64,000 bases of DNA from Caenorhabditis elegans (taxonomy: Eukaryota > Nematoda > Chromadorea > Rhabditida > Rhabditidae). Below, piece by piece: positions 36,525 through 47,067 of the stretch. The stretch covers positions 17,608,001 to 17,672,000 of the forward strand of contig NC_003284.9 in the NCBI RefSeq assembly GCF_000002985.6, read 5' to 3'. The notes beneath the pieces are model-generated. The model ran no database searches. It saw only the letters and a program-made list of their open reading frames with translations, and was not told where the DNA came from. The position numbers and the translations under genes were made by a program. Numbering within the stretch: the stretch's first letter is position 1; each line of letters starts with the position of its first letter.

Positions 36525-36689
36525 TATTGTGTCCTTTAGCCAACCAAAGAACCAGAGCTTTATTGTAAAGATTGGTAAAGTAGCGAATAAACAATAATAC
36601 TACACAGAGTTCTATTTATAGTAGTTTCCACGTAGCTTCTAATAGTTCACGGTTTCCAACGAGGCTGACCATACTTCACGTCCCTAACA
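36525..36689 (-). repeat. 3' LTR of the Ty3/gypsy element
   Basis: It is 165 bp; the stop codon of the last open frame (36647-36649) lies inside it. Confidence 0.9.
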
Positions 36690-37228
36690 CGTCCCCCTCC
36701 TTGATGACGAGTTGTCACCCTGTTGCCTGGACCAGAGACAAGACGATTGCCTGCAGAAGCGTTATATCGACTCCCGTTGTGTGTGGCTGCTGAATCTAGT
36801 GGAATATGTCTAGATCCTCGCACATGACCGGTTCCCGTTGTGAAGGTGTTGTCGGAGCAGGGATCATACCGGTTTGGCACGTATCGTATGCGGTGACTTC
36901 GTCGCGGAGACTGGCTTGGGACAATGCTCGGTTGGTTGATATGACCTTTCCCGTTTTCGGCATTGACCATCTGATTTCCCATAGTTGAAGCTTTCGGCGA
37001 CTCTGGCGTAGTTGAGCTCTCAGGTTCTGGTTCAAGTTCACTTAGATCTAATCTTCCACGAGTATCAGTTCCATCATACAATTGTTTATCACTCAAACCA
37101 CCAGACGAAAACCGAGAAGAGCTAACCACATTCTGTGTTCCTGGACCGGCTGAATCTGACAAACTACGAAAAGCTGAATCTGCAATTTCCAAATCATTAG
37201 CTTCCCCCCTACGACCCCCCGGTAACAA
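36647..37228 (-). CDS. C-terminal open frame of the retrotransposon (third frame)
   Basis: It is 193 codons in the +1 frame relative to the pol frame, overlapping that frame's end by 20 bases and ending inside the 3' LTR. It is hydrophilic and Ser/Pro-rich. The block RRSHRIRYVPNRYDP resembles the basic tail seen at the end of other gypsy-like polyproteins. It is probably the polyprotein C-terminus, separated either by a mutation or by a second +1 frameshift; a separate protein is the alternative. There is no envelope signature. Confidence 0.6.
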   Translation of the reverse strand: MLPGGRRGEANDLEIADSAFRSLSDSAGPGTQNVVSSSRFSSGGLSDKQLYDGTDTRGRLDLSELEPEPESSTTPESPKASTMGNQMVNAENGKGHINQPSIVPSQSPRRSHRIRYVPNRYDPCSDNTFTTGTGHVRGSRHIPLDSAATHNGSRYNASAGNRLVSGPGNRVTTRHQGGGRVRDVKYGQPRWKP

Positions 37229-40200
37229 CTGAGAATCGATGTGGAATCGAGAGTGGAAACATCCGAGCCAGTGGAGAAGGGATGATCAACAGGGAAATGT
37301 TCGATATGTGAGGAAGGTAGCGCCCTCTGGTGATAGAAGCAATACGACTTCGCCCGGTAAGCCCGCAATCGAAAAAACACGGATACACAGTATCCAACAA
37401 TACATCCTCCGAATCACCTACAAACTTTTTTCGCAGCTGATTAACGTGAGTTCGTTGAACTCGAGACCCCACTTGGACCTCATAAAGCACCTCCCCTAGT
37501 CTTTTAATAACCTCTCCATGCTCCCAACTCCACACGTTCCCCTTTTGTACCCTGACATAAACGTACTGACCCAGCTCAAATGTTTTTGCACGCGCCGCGT
37601 TTCGAGAGTCGTATTGGAACTTCATCCGGTTTTGACAATCCGACAAAGGACCCTCGACGATCTCTCGGCTTGGTACTAGCAATGACATTTTAGTACGAAT
37701 TTTCCGTCCAAAGTGACATTCGGCTGGTGTAGCACCTGCCAATGCAGAATGAGGCGTATTACGGTAACAAATTAAAAATTTGTTTAGAGCTTGTTGAGTG
37801 ACTACGCCTGATCTGGTGATCTTGGCTAGCCCTCTCTTGAGACTATCCACAAACCGCTCCGCGGCTCCATTTGAACGAGGATAGTAGACGGCTGACGTTT
37901 TGTGCTCCATTCCATATTCCTGGCACATCAGTTTAAACTGATTACTTGTGAACTGCGTTCCATTATCCGAAACAAGCAGCTCTGGATAGCCGTGTGTCGC
38001 AAACACTTCTTCTAGCAACGATACTGTTGCGCTGGCCGAAATGGTTTTCGTCATCTTCACTTCAGCATATTTGCTTTTTGCGTCAACGATCACCAAAAAC
38101 CAGTGTCCATTAACTGGACCCGCAAAGTCTATATGTACACGAGACCATGCTTTTTGAGGCTCCGGCCACGGACGCAACGGTGCAACGCGTGGCATTTTGG
38201 CGGATTCCTGACAATTTTCACAACCTCTAACCAGCTTTTCGACATCCTTATCAATTCCTGTCCAGAACACAAATGAGCAAGCTTTCTGCTTCATGCGCAC
38301 CACACCTGGATGGCCTTCATGCAGTTGACGTAAAACCTTCATCTGTAAACTTTTTGGCACAACCACTCTGTCGTCCAAAAGGAGACATCCCCTGAGCACT
38401 TTCAGTCTTTGTCTCAGTCTGCCCCAGTACTTTTCCACATCAGTCAGTGGCCTTGCCCTCCATCCATCTGTTTCTACATACTGTGTCACCTCGGCAAGTT
38501 CTCGATCCAGTGCTGATTTTTCGCGGACATCTTTCTCCAAAACTGGGCTCAATCTCGAATCATCACCTAACTCTTCATTTTCAAAATCCTCCAGAATCTC
38601 AGCGATAACCACATCATCTTCATTTCGTGGGTAATCTTGAATCATTCTGGAGAGCCAGTCAGCTTTTGCGAATTTTTCCGTGGCCACATACGACAGCTCG
38701 AAATCGTACGACATCAACGTCGTCGCCCAACGTACAATTCTGTTTTGCGAGTGCACAGGGAGATCCCTGTTGTCTCCAAACAGAGCCAGCAACGGTCTAT
38801 GATCCGTTTGCAACTTGAATCTTCGACCAAACACAAATTTATGCGACTTCTTGACAGTATAGATCAAAGCTAATGCTTCTTTTTCTATTTGACTGTATCT
38901 TTTCTCAGTCTCCGTCAACGATCTTGCGAAATGAGCAATCGGTACCTCAACTCCATCTGGATTCACGTGAAGAATCACTCCGCCTATCCCGTACTTGCTG
39001 GCATCAGCTGCTACGATGATCGGCCAACTCGAGTTGAAATGTGACAACATAGTACTGTCCGCCACAGCCTTTCGCAGTTCCTCGAATGCTTTCTGTTCCA
39101 CGTCCGTCCAGATCCAATCCGCATCCTTCTTCAGTAGTTTGTCCAGAGGACCTCGTAACTCGCTCATCTTCGGCACAAACCGTCCATAAAAGCAAATGGC
39201 ACCCAGGAACGACATCAGTTGTTTCTGGTCTGTTGGAGCTTTCATCGAACGAATAACACTTGTTTTCTTCGGGTCTGGTCGACGTCCTCTCTTGTCAATA
39301 ATAAATCCAAGAAATGTGATTTCAGACTGTGCAAAATTGCACTTTTCTGGGCTAATACGGAATCCGTAATCCTTGATTCGCTTCAACAATTCATGCAGAA
39401 CCTTCTCATGTTCTTCCAAGGAATTCGCTGATACTATCACATCATCCAAATATGCGGCTACTCCCGGCAGACCTGCAATCATCTTATCGATGATTTTCTG
39501 AAACTTCGCAGGCGCAGGCTTCAATCCAAACGTCATTCTTCTGTACTTGAACAAGCCCTTATGTGTGTTGATCACAGCCAGCTTCTGAGATTCTGAATCT
39601 AATGCAATTTGTAAGTAGGCGTCCTTTAAATCAATTTTTGAGAAAATACATCCTTGCAATGTCCCGAACAAGTCGTCACTCGTCGGTAGTGGATGGATCT
39701 CCTCAATCAATGAGTTATTCAGCCCCGAACATTTGAAATCCGCACAGACTCTAACCTTTCCAGTATCCTTCTTTCGAATGACCACGATTGGGGCCGCCCA
39801 ATCCGAATGTGTGATAGGCTCCAGCACCTCTAGATCCAACAATCTATTTAACTCTTGTTCCACTGCCTGCAATGATCCATACGGCACTGGCCTAGCCCGT
39901 TTGAAGACCGGAACAGCGGTTTCGTTAACCCTGAACTTTGCGTCTTCCTTGCAACATAACCCTAATCCTTCAGTGAAGACTTCCGGATAGGCCTGCTTCA
40001 GAGCCAATTCCACTCTAGAAGCTTCTTCTTGATTTACCTCGACCACCTCGGTGACGAGCACATCCAGCGCATCTCTCATTTCTGGAGAGTGGCTAACCCA
40101 ACTCATTCCCAACAAGTTGTTTTCCCGGTTGCTGACGTATGCGTAATCCACATACTCAACGCCCTTTAATTCGAACGAAACCTTCGTTCTTCCCAAGACA

Positions 40201-41120
40201 TCTAACGCTGAACCATTTGCACATACAATTTTGTGCGGGACTGGTTCCAGTTTTGGACTACCCAGCTTAACCCAACTACCCTTTGATAATAATGTTATAT
40301 CGCTAACTGTATCTAATTGGCACGCTACCGACCGACCTCCCACCTTAACGCTCAAGCTGCGCTTTTTACTACCGCCTGACTCCACCGCGACTCCTTCCAC
40401 TGAAATGCATTTGACTTCTCTCGTAGGTGCTTTGTAGTTCTTCTTCTGTGGACGTTTCTCCGGACAGTCATATTGCATGTGACCTGCCGCTCCACATCGA
40501 TAACAGGTGATCACATTTTTTGAAGTCTTGGGAGGGTCTGACTTAGCATCGGCTGCAATGTAGGCTGGCTTTTTCGGCGGATACTTGACACTGATCTTGT
40601 TCACATCTGCAGACGTCTTCGGTGACGAATGCGAGACGATTTTCGTTTGGGACTTGGTTTGTAGAAAACGAACCCATTCATCGTGCATATTCGACAGCGT
40701 CAATTTCTCACCTTTCCGGTCGCTGGTCTCGTAGAACTGCATTAAATATGCCTTCGCTTGGGCATCACCTGGTGCATCCAAGCCCTTCAGGAACAGGAAA
40801 ATGCCCCAATCACTCGTTGACATCTTTGCCAACTCTGCATCGAGAACGGCTTCACTAATCTGATTTGTCCATTTCAATGGATCTAGGGACGTACAATTAG
40901 TGCGGCTTAGGTGCAGGCACGTCTGCCGCCGAATCATCAAACTTCTATGCGACCCTAAGGCCTTCTCCAGGGCTTCCACGGTGGTCACGAATGGAACCTC
41001 GTATATATCTTTCACAAATATTCCGCTGTGTATCCACAAACCTCCGGAACGTACCCTCCTCGAGGCACGACAGCAACAGCCGCGTGCGTTCACGCTCTGA
41101 CAATTCCGCTGCGTCCTCAC
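37209..41120 (-). CDS. Retrotransposon Gag-Pol polyprotein (gag C-terminus, PR, RT, RNase H, integrase)
   Basis: The frame has 1303 codons. Residues below count from its first codon. A CCHC zinc knuckle lies at C206-C209-H214-C219. The protease motif is D270-T-V, where DTG is usual. Reverse transcriptase has the KIDLKDAY block around 495-502 and YLDD at 557-560. RNase H has D706, E748 and D773. Integrase has an HHCC finger ending C967/C970 and D998, D1052, E1088 with exactly 35 residues between the last two. All catalytic residues of RT, RNase H and integrase are present, and there are no internal stops. It acts in the cytoplasm and nucleus to copy and integrate the element. The gag N-terminus is in another frame (40945-41421). 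Confidence 0.93.
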   Translation of the reverse strand: MRTQRNCQSVNARGCCCRASRRVRSGGLWIHSGIFVKDIYEVPFVTTVEALEKALGSHRSLMIRRQTCLHLSRTNCTSLDPLKWTNQISEAVLDAELAKMSTSDWGIFLFLKGLDAPGDAQAKAYLMQFYETSDRKGEKLTLSNMHDEWVRFLQTKSQTKIVSHSSPKTSADVNKISVKYPPKKPAYIAADAKSDPPKTSKNVITCYRCGAAGHMQYDCPEKRPQKKNYKAPTREVKCISVEGVAVESGGSKKRSLSVKVGGRSVACQLDTVSDITLLSKGSWVKLGSPKLEPVPHKIVCANGSALDVLGRTKVSFELKGVEYVDYAYVSNRENNLLGMSWVSHSPEMRDALDVLVTEVVEVNQEEASRVELALKQAYPEVFTEGLGLCCKEDAKFRVNETAVPVFKRARPVPYGSLQAVEQELNRLLDLEVLEPITHSDWAAPIVVIRKKDTGKVRVCADFKCSGLNNSLIEEIHPLPTSDDLFGTLQGCIFSKIDLKDAYLQIALDSESQKLAVINTHKGLFKYRRMTFGLKPAPAKFQKIIDKMIAGLPGVAAYLDDVIVSANSLEEHEKVLHELLKRIKDYGFRISPEKCNFAQSEITFLGFIIDKRGRRPDPKKTSVIRSMKAPTDQKQLMSFLGAICFYGRFVPKMSELRGPLDKLLKKDADWIWTDVEQKAFEELRKAVADSTMLSHFNSSWPIIVAADASKYGIGGVILHVNPDGVEVPIAHFARSLTETEKRYSQIEKEALALIYTVKKSHKFVFGRRFKLQTDHRPLLALFGDNRDLPVHSQNRIVRWATTLMSYDFELSYVATEKFAKADWLSRMIQDYPRNEDDVVIAEILEDFENEELGDDSRLSPVLEKDVREKSALDRELAEVTQYVETDGWRARPLTDVEKYWGRLRQRLKVLRGCLLLDDRVVVPKSLQMKVLRQLHEGHPGVVRMKQKACSFVFWTGIDKDVEKLVRGCENCQESAKMPRVAPLRPWPEPQKAWSRVHIDFAGPVNGHWFLVIVDAKSKYAEVKMTKTISASATVSLLEEVFATHGYPELLVSDNGTQFTSNQFKLMCQEYGMEHKTSAVYYPRSNGAAERFVDSLKRGLAKITRSGVVTQQALNKFLICYRNTPHSALAGATPAECHFGRKIRTKMSLLVPSREIVEGPLSDCQNRMKFQYDSRNAARAKTFELGQYVYVRVQKGNVWSWEHGEVIKRLGEVLYEVQVGSRVQRTHVNQLRKKFVGDSEDVLLDTVYPCFFDCGLTGRSRIASITRGRYLPHISNISLLIIPSPLARMFPLSIPHRFSVVTGGS

Positions 41121-41421
41121 TAAAAATTAGATGATGTCGGTCCCACCAACGACGAAACGAATCAGGCTCTTCCAACGAAAACTGGTATTTCGTAACTGCC
41201 TTTTTTAGATCGTTTATCAAGTGGACATTATTTCGACGTGTTCTCCCCTCGCCCCCAGCCACCGCTCGCGCTTCCGTTTCCCTACCGCTCATATGCTCAA
41301 CTAGTTGCCTATTTAACACCTGCTGCTCTGCTAGCTGCTGCTGCATTAGCGCCAGCGTTTGGACTATTTCCTTCGCTGCTTGGGACTTATCTGTCTTGTC
41401 TTCTTCTATTGTGAGTTCCAA
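40945..41421 (-). CDS. Gag N-terminal open frame
   Basis: This frame opens just after the primer-binding site and has no ATG before about codon 27. It encodes a Gln-rich helical segment followed by a charged capsid-like region (FRRWWDRHHLIF). It overlaps the longer frame by about 175 bases. The coding sense appears to switch +1 around 41000-41030, where the upstream frame turns low in plausibility and the downstream frame becomes gag-like (FVKDIYEVPFV). It is either a programmed +1 shift or a one-base mutation. Confidence 0.7.
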   Translation of the reverse strand: MELTIEEDKTDKSQAAKEIVQTLALMQQQLAEQQVLNRQLVEHMSGRETEARAVAGGEGRTRRNNVHLINDLKKAVTKYQFSLEEPDSFRRWWDRHHLIFSEDAAELSERERTRLLLSCLEEGTFRRFVDTQRNICERYIRGSIRDHRGSPGEGLRVA

Positions 41422-41440
41422 CTTTGATCCTGATCGCCAC

Positions 41441-41605
41441 TATTGTGTCCTTTAGCCAACCAAAGAACCAGAGCTTTATTGTAAAGATTGGTAAAGTAGC
41501 GAATAAACAATAATACTACACAGAGTTCTATTTATAGTAGTTTCCACGTAGCTTCTAATAGTTCACGGTTTCCAACGAGGCTGATCATACTTCACGTCCC
41601 TAACA
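41441..41605 (-). repeat. 5' LTR of the Ty3/gypsy element
   Basis: It is 165 bp; the primer-binding site lies directly inside at about 41430-41440. Confidence 0.9.
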
Positions 41606-42059
41606 GAAATGAATGTAGTTCCAACTTATTAAAAAACCACATTTATTTTTGCAGAGCTGTGCATTTTCACATGGTTACTCCATCTTCAAATAAAGTTCAA
41701 CTTCCAATAGCTGTGAAAAAGAGAAGTTGGTGAACCTTGAGATTTTAACAAAAACTGGTCATAATTCTCAAATTTTTGAGCTGTCATAAAAGTTTGTAAG
41801 CGATGGTGAGAGAAACTGGTACGATATTAGGTGTTTTGAGGTTATACTAAGTATAATGAAGTTGACAATTTTTATATGTTTGTCTTTTTTAAGTCAGATT
41901 TCACCTTTCCAAAGAAGATATTAAATGTTTTCCTAACACTATTGGAATGCACAAATTTACAAAAATATATAGCTTTGCATTCAGATGTTAATTATTCGCA
42001 TTTTGAGCATTTTGATATTTTTCGAGCCGGCACCGCTTTTCCTCACTGACCACCTCCCG

Positions 42060-42073
42060 GTTTCCATGTCAAC
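42060..42073 (+). promoter_or_regulatory. X-box (RFX/DAF-19 site) of the TMEM218 gene
   Basis: GTTTCCATGTCAAC matches the worm X-box pattern GTNNCC-AT-RNNAAC. It sits 105 bp upstream of the ATG at 42178, within the distance range usual for C. elegans ciliary genes. DAF-19 binding would restrict expression to ciliated sensory neurons. Confidence 0.8.
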
Positions 42074-42177
42074 GCAGTGTACGTCACGGAGTATTGAATT
42101 TCCCTCTTTCATCTGTCTTTTGCTCTCTGTCTTTCCTGCTCTCCCTTAAACACGCACGCACACACATACACTACAAA

Positions 42178-43594
42178 ATGGCATACATATTTGGATTTGG
42201 AGACGGTATTCTGATTAGTTTTGGGATTATCCTTGTTTCAATAGTGCTTTGTATTCTGAATGGACGTTCAAAGGGATTGTGAGTGCCATTTGTGGTCTGA
42301 GACATTTGAAATCGAAAAATGTAGTCGTATGTTATAGGCAGAAAATATATTCACTTTAAAATTGAATTCTTCGCTTTATTTCTTATTATTTTTTCTAATG
42401 GTATTGCTATTCCCAAAAAGAAGAGTTAAATGGCTTAAACACGCGTTTTTCTATAGGTATTTGATACTTTGAGCAATTAAAAATAAAAGTTTTTGTTTTT
42501 TTTAATTATTAGGAAAAATAATTGAAGATCATAGAAAGAAAATGAAATCCTAATATCAACTTTAACGTAGATTTCAATATTTCCGTTTAGAAATTTTTTG
42601 GTTATTAAAAATTGAGCAATATATATTATATTATACTTTCGGTACAAAATTCACAAATCTTTAAATCAAATGTGGGAACGGAAACTTTATATATTATAGT
42701 TACGATTTTGAATAATGGTTTTTTTATAATTTCCAGAAGGCAAAAAATCAGAAATATTAAATATTTAAATTTTTCAATCAGAAATGTTTTCAAATTTTCA
42801 GATTTGACTTTCGTAAAGATCCTCCAACTTCAATTTTTGTTTTTGGGACTTTATATTATACATTTTCAGATATTTTCAAAATGAGAAAGCAAGCCAAGAA
42901 AGCATTCTCATTGAAGAATAAATAAATTTTAAAAATATTGTGATACACAGCAAACACATTTTTCTACCAGAAATTTTCAAGTAAATTTCATAAAACCCAC
43001 CATTTTTCAAAAAATTAGAATTTGATACTGTTTATTTCCACCCTTCTTTTTTCACATAATCACTAATTAATTGAACTTTTAAGTTTTTTTAGATCATCAA
43101 ATGCCGTTTTTGTGTAAGACAATTTTTGACGTTTTCTTTTAAAGTACATTTTCAATATTGTCATTTCCAATTAAAATACCAAATTATAGAAATAATAACA
43201 ATCAAAAAGGATGTTAATTTACAGATTTTCAAAATGACGCAGCTAGGCTCAAACAGCTAGTTTTCACTCTAGACCAAAACTATATATTTATCAATTTAAA
43301 CTTATCTTTTTCAGATCCTCCGTAATAACCTATGTCATAATAGCAGCCCTCTTCCTTGCAACATTATTCCTTTGGCCAATCAAAAGTGCTGACGAGCCGA
43401 CCCCAATCGAACAACAAAAAACCGACATAGTCCTCATTCCACGAGTAGTTTATCTAATTTTTCTTCCGTTTTTCATGATCTACCTTATTAATTTGTTTGT
43501 TAGACATAATTTATTCAATGTTGTGAGAACGAAATCAACGGTTAACAGACATGGGAAACCATGGCTCGCTGAGGCAAAAGTGAAGAATTCTTGA
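42178..43594 (+). CDS. tmem-218: TMEM218 homologue, ciliary transition-zone membrane protein (126 aa)
   Basis: The two exons are 42178-42278 (donor GTGAGT) and 43315-43594 (acceptor TTTTTCAG, TGA stop); 381 nt in phase. There are three hydrophobic segments at about residues 9-28, 35-54 and 76-98, with a short acidic/Gln linker (about 57-73) and a basic tail. The start (FGFGDGILISFGIILVS), the second segment followed by a proline (LFLWPIKS) and the overall length match the TMEM218 family (human protein about 115 residues). TMEM218 belongs to the MKS module at the base of the cilium. The X-box upstream independently supports a ciliary role. The 1.04-kb intron is AT-rich with no other gene. The symbol is given from family resemblance and genome position memory, not alignment. 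Confidence 0.82.
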
Positions 43595-46500
43595 TAAATG
43601 TGTGTTTTTATGTGTCAACTACAACCATTAATCTAGATTTGCCCGGAAATTGGTTCTGTTTGATCAGGAAGATTTTGATAATTGCACATTTTGCCAGAAC
43701 ACTCTAGTATTTTTGTATTGGTTTTCTGCAAGTTTCGACTAACTTAAAAAATGACTGTTTTACTAAATACACGTAAACATTTTTTCAGTTACCCATTTTT
43801 GATTCAACCCAAAAATCACGGTACTTTTCCAATTTCAGCCCCACCCGCCAAAATGTTTTCGATATTTTCATTACTGAAACGTGAACTTTTTTGCGAATTC
43901 AGGCTTAGTATTGTTGTTTTAGAAATCGAAAAAGTGCCAAAATCACTTTAGTACAGGCTGTGTCCCAAAAGCTATTCCAGTTATATTATTTATTTGTCTG
44001 TTCACAAAATAATAACACTTATAATTAGAACGTGACCTTTTGAATTCATTTTTTAGGTTTTTTGACAATTTCCGTTGAATGTTTATATGTATGTACTTCA
44101 AACACTAAAAAAAACCTTTTGTCCCTGTAATAAAAATTTCAAAATATATCAGTAAAAGTATTAAGTCAAAGTGAAAAAGGTGTCTGAAATGTTCGAAAAA
44201 ATCTAAAATTAGAATTTTTTGAATTTACAAATTTGTTTTGCAGTAAATTCATCATTAAAAATGTTTAAATCAATTTGTAACTACGTATTTCAACTTTACT
44301 GTTTTTATCAACTTATACATGAAATTCAAGTTACAACTTTCTTAAAGCGAACTAATTCAAAAACAAACTTTTTTTTAGAAATAAGTCTAGACAAAAAATT
44401 GCCGGAATTCAACCCTGCCGAATATCGCTGTTTTCAGAAATCCCGAAATTTCCGATAGCCGCAATACTCATCTGATTTTTTTGTGAAAATAATTGATTGC
44501 AGTATTCATGCGATGTTTTACGTAAACACTACGTGTTGTATTTAAAAAAAAATTATTTTTGTTTGAATTGTTTGTTGATGATCTCTTTCAAAAACGCTTG
44601 CAAAACTTATCAAAAACATGTAAAACTTTGTACTCCGAGTGATCTCAACGTTGGGGGTACTTTGTTTTTCGAAACTTCAAATAGTGCAAGAACGTTTACA
44701 GAACTTGAACAAAACATCACAAAAAACAATTTTATAAAAAATGCTCTTCAAAAACATTGGTTAAAGTTGGCAATTGTAGTTCATGAATCAATGATTTTTG
44801 CAACGTTTTTAATCATATTTTTTCAAACCAGTTCAATCAGAAAAATCTTGGACAATGTTCGAACAAGCTGACAAGGTCGGGTTCCTAAACCTGAAAATGC
44901 AACCTCACGTTTTCATTTAATTATCATTTCACATGAAAGATACTAAGTATCTTAATTATTACATACAATACTTTTTGAAAAATGTTTGAAGAATCAACTG
45001 TTTCTGAAAGTAGCTGAAACAAATTTCCCCAAAAAACTTTATTTTTTCCCCGTAATACACATAATCTTAGATTTGGTTTGTAACCGATTTATAACCTAGC
45101 TTATAAAATTGAATGCGTCACCTTTGTCAAACGTTCTCTTTCACATTTTTCAAGATTCTCCGGTAAAAACTGACAAGTTCCCTTTAAATGTGCATAAATA
45201 ATAGCAACCCATCCTTCTTTTTTTGTTCGATTTGCACACTCCTCTCCATTTTTCCTCCAATTTCGTGAGGTTTTATGAACTCAATTTGATGAATTGAATG
45301 ACAGACAGCGGTACGAATTGCAATTTTAAAAGTAGAATTTATCTTATGACGACGTTTGAAGAAATGAAGAATAGTTTTTAGTAGAGGAAATTAAAGGAGG
45401 CCTTCAAGTCAGAAAAAAAATTAAGCGACTACAACAATTACTAAGCCCAAATAAGTCAATTCTTTTTTTTGTAGTTGAACAAAACTGATAATAGAGTAAT
45501 TTTGAGTGTTGGACGTCGCTGATTAGTTCAAAGATTGGAGTGACAAATTGCTGATTAGTTAAAATACACGCGTGGCTATGCGACAAATGGTTGGATGGCA
45601 AGCCACTAAAGTAGTGGAACACATTTTCAAAGCGACTTTTTTCCGGTTAACAGTGTGTTTCTGTCGATTAAATTTTGTAGGAACCTATTTGAACGAAACT
45701 TTTTCAGATAAGTTAAATTACATCTAAGATAAAAAACTTGGTTAACAGGTTCCAAGTGCTCATTGGAAGTTTTAAACTAGTTGACTGTTTATTTTTCACT
45801 TTTGTGTAGTTTGAAGAAATGGCTTTTGATCACATTTCAAAAATGAGAATGTCGAAAAACAAAAATGTCTTGAAAATAATTCCACACTTCTTACACATCT
45901 GTGACCTGCTTTTCTAAAAATTGAAAAAAAAACAGGAAAGTTTTCCTTTGAATTATAAGAAATATATGAACATTCTCAAGAAAAACTTTCAAATCCTGGA
46001 AAATTCTCAAATATTGAAGGTTTCTTGAAAAGATCTGAATAAATTTCAGCCAGCAGATGGAGCCAAGAAAAACAAGTTTGATAATTGGTTTTTTTGTCTC
46101 CTCCAAAAATTAATTGTTAGTTTTTTTGAAAAAAAATTTGGAGACGTTTGGGAAATTTTTAAACATAAACCATGAAAACATTTTAGTAAAATGTTTTTTA
46201 TTTGTTATTAAAAACTAGAAATTTTTTTTGAGTGTCGTCTAATATCTTTTTCTGCATAAGTTTGTTATTTTATGAAGTGAATATTTTTGTTGTTCAATTT
46301 CTGATAGCTTTATTTAAACTTTCAGAATAAAACGTGTTACTTTCAATTTTTAGCCCTTTTTTTGAGAATTTAATTAAAAAATGAAGTCAATAAATTCTAA
46401 AATCTCAAACACACAAGCAGTTTGGTTTTTTTGTTATTACGTTTTTTCTTGAAAAAGCCTTCACTAAACAATAGGCGTCGTTCAATTTTTAATTTTTTCC

Positions 46501-47067
46501 TCACATCTAAGATTTCATCTTCAGATTCGCTTTGCCCTTTGGGCTGAAAATTAGGTTTCTACGCTGTTTAAGAAGTGGAATTTCCCATGTAAATTCTCTA
46601 AAAAAAATTTTCACCAAAATAATATAGCGTCCAGTTCAATACTCGAAAGTTGTTTTTCTACTAAAAAATCGTAGTCTAATTTTTTCTTCGCCTACTAGTT
46701 TTTTACTTTTTTCCAATGAAATTATATTTATTTTTATAACTTGCACAATAGTACTAAAGTTAGACGCGTAGAAGGTGGTAAAATCGAAAAATAAATAATT
46801 GAACAGAAATTAAATATAAATTGTTAGAAAAACTTGAGATTTCGCAAACAAATTCTCCCAGTTTTTAATGATTGAATTTTGTTTTTTGCTTTTTGTTCAA
46901 GTGAAAATATTTGGGCTCACAACTTTTACATTTTAAAATACAATTGTTGTCATTAAAAAAATACATACTGTTTATAAATAGGGTCCCACAAAAATTTAGC
47001 TATAGAAAAATGTTTTGAAAAAAATACTTATTTTTAATAGTACTTAACCAAAAATCCAAGTCAGCTG
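43595..47067. other. AT-rich intergenic region
   Basis: It starts with the 3' UTR of the TMEM218 gene. Open frames such as 44497-44871 have the composition of random AT-rich DNA and no splice context. No RNA gene or clear repeat was seen. Confidence 0.45.

Larger units (their letters stand above)
36525..41605 (-). mobile_element. Nearly complete Ty3/gypsy (Cer-type) LTR retrotransposon, 5.1 kb
   Basis: The LTRs are 165 bp each (36525-36689 and 41441-41605); I see a single difference, C in one and T in the other, near their TGTTAG ends. The target duplication GAAAT is perfect (36520-36524 and 41606-41610). In element orientation the 5' LTR is followed by G and the primer-binding site TGGCGATCAGG, and the 3' LTR is preceded by the purine tract AAGGAGGGGG. 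Between them lie gag, protease, reverse transcriptase, RNase H and integrase in that order, the Ty3/gypsy order. It is a young insertion in intergenic DNA. Confidence 0.95.

Noticed and set aside
44497..44871. 124-codon plus-strand open frame
   Set aside because: AT-driven composition, no recognisable motif, no splice-leader acceptor and no second exon.
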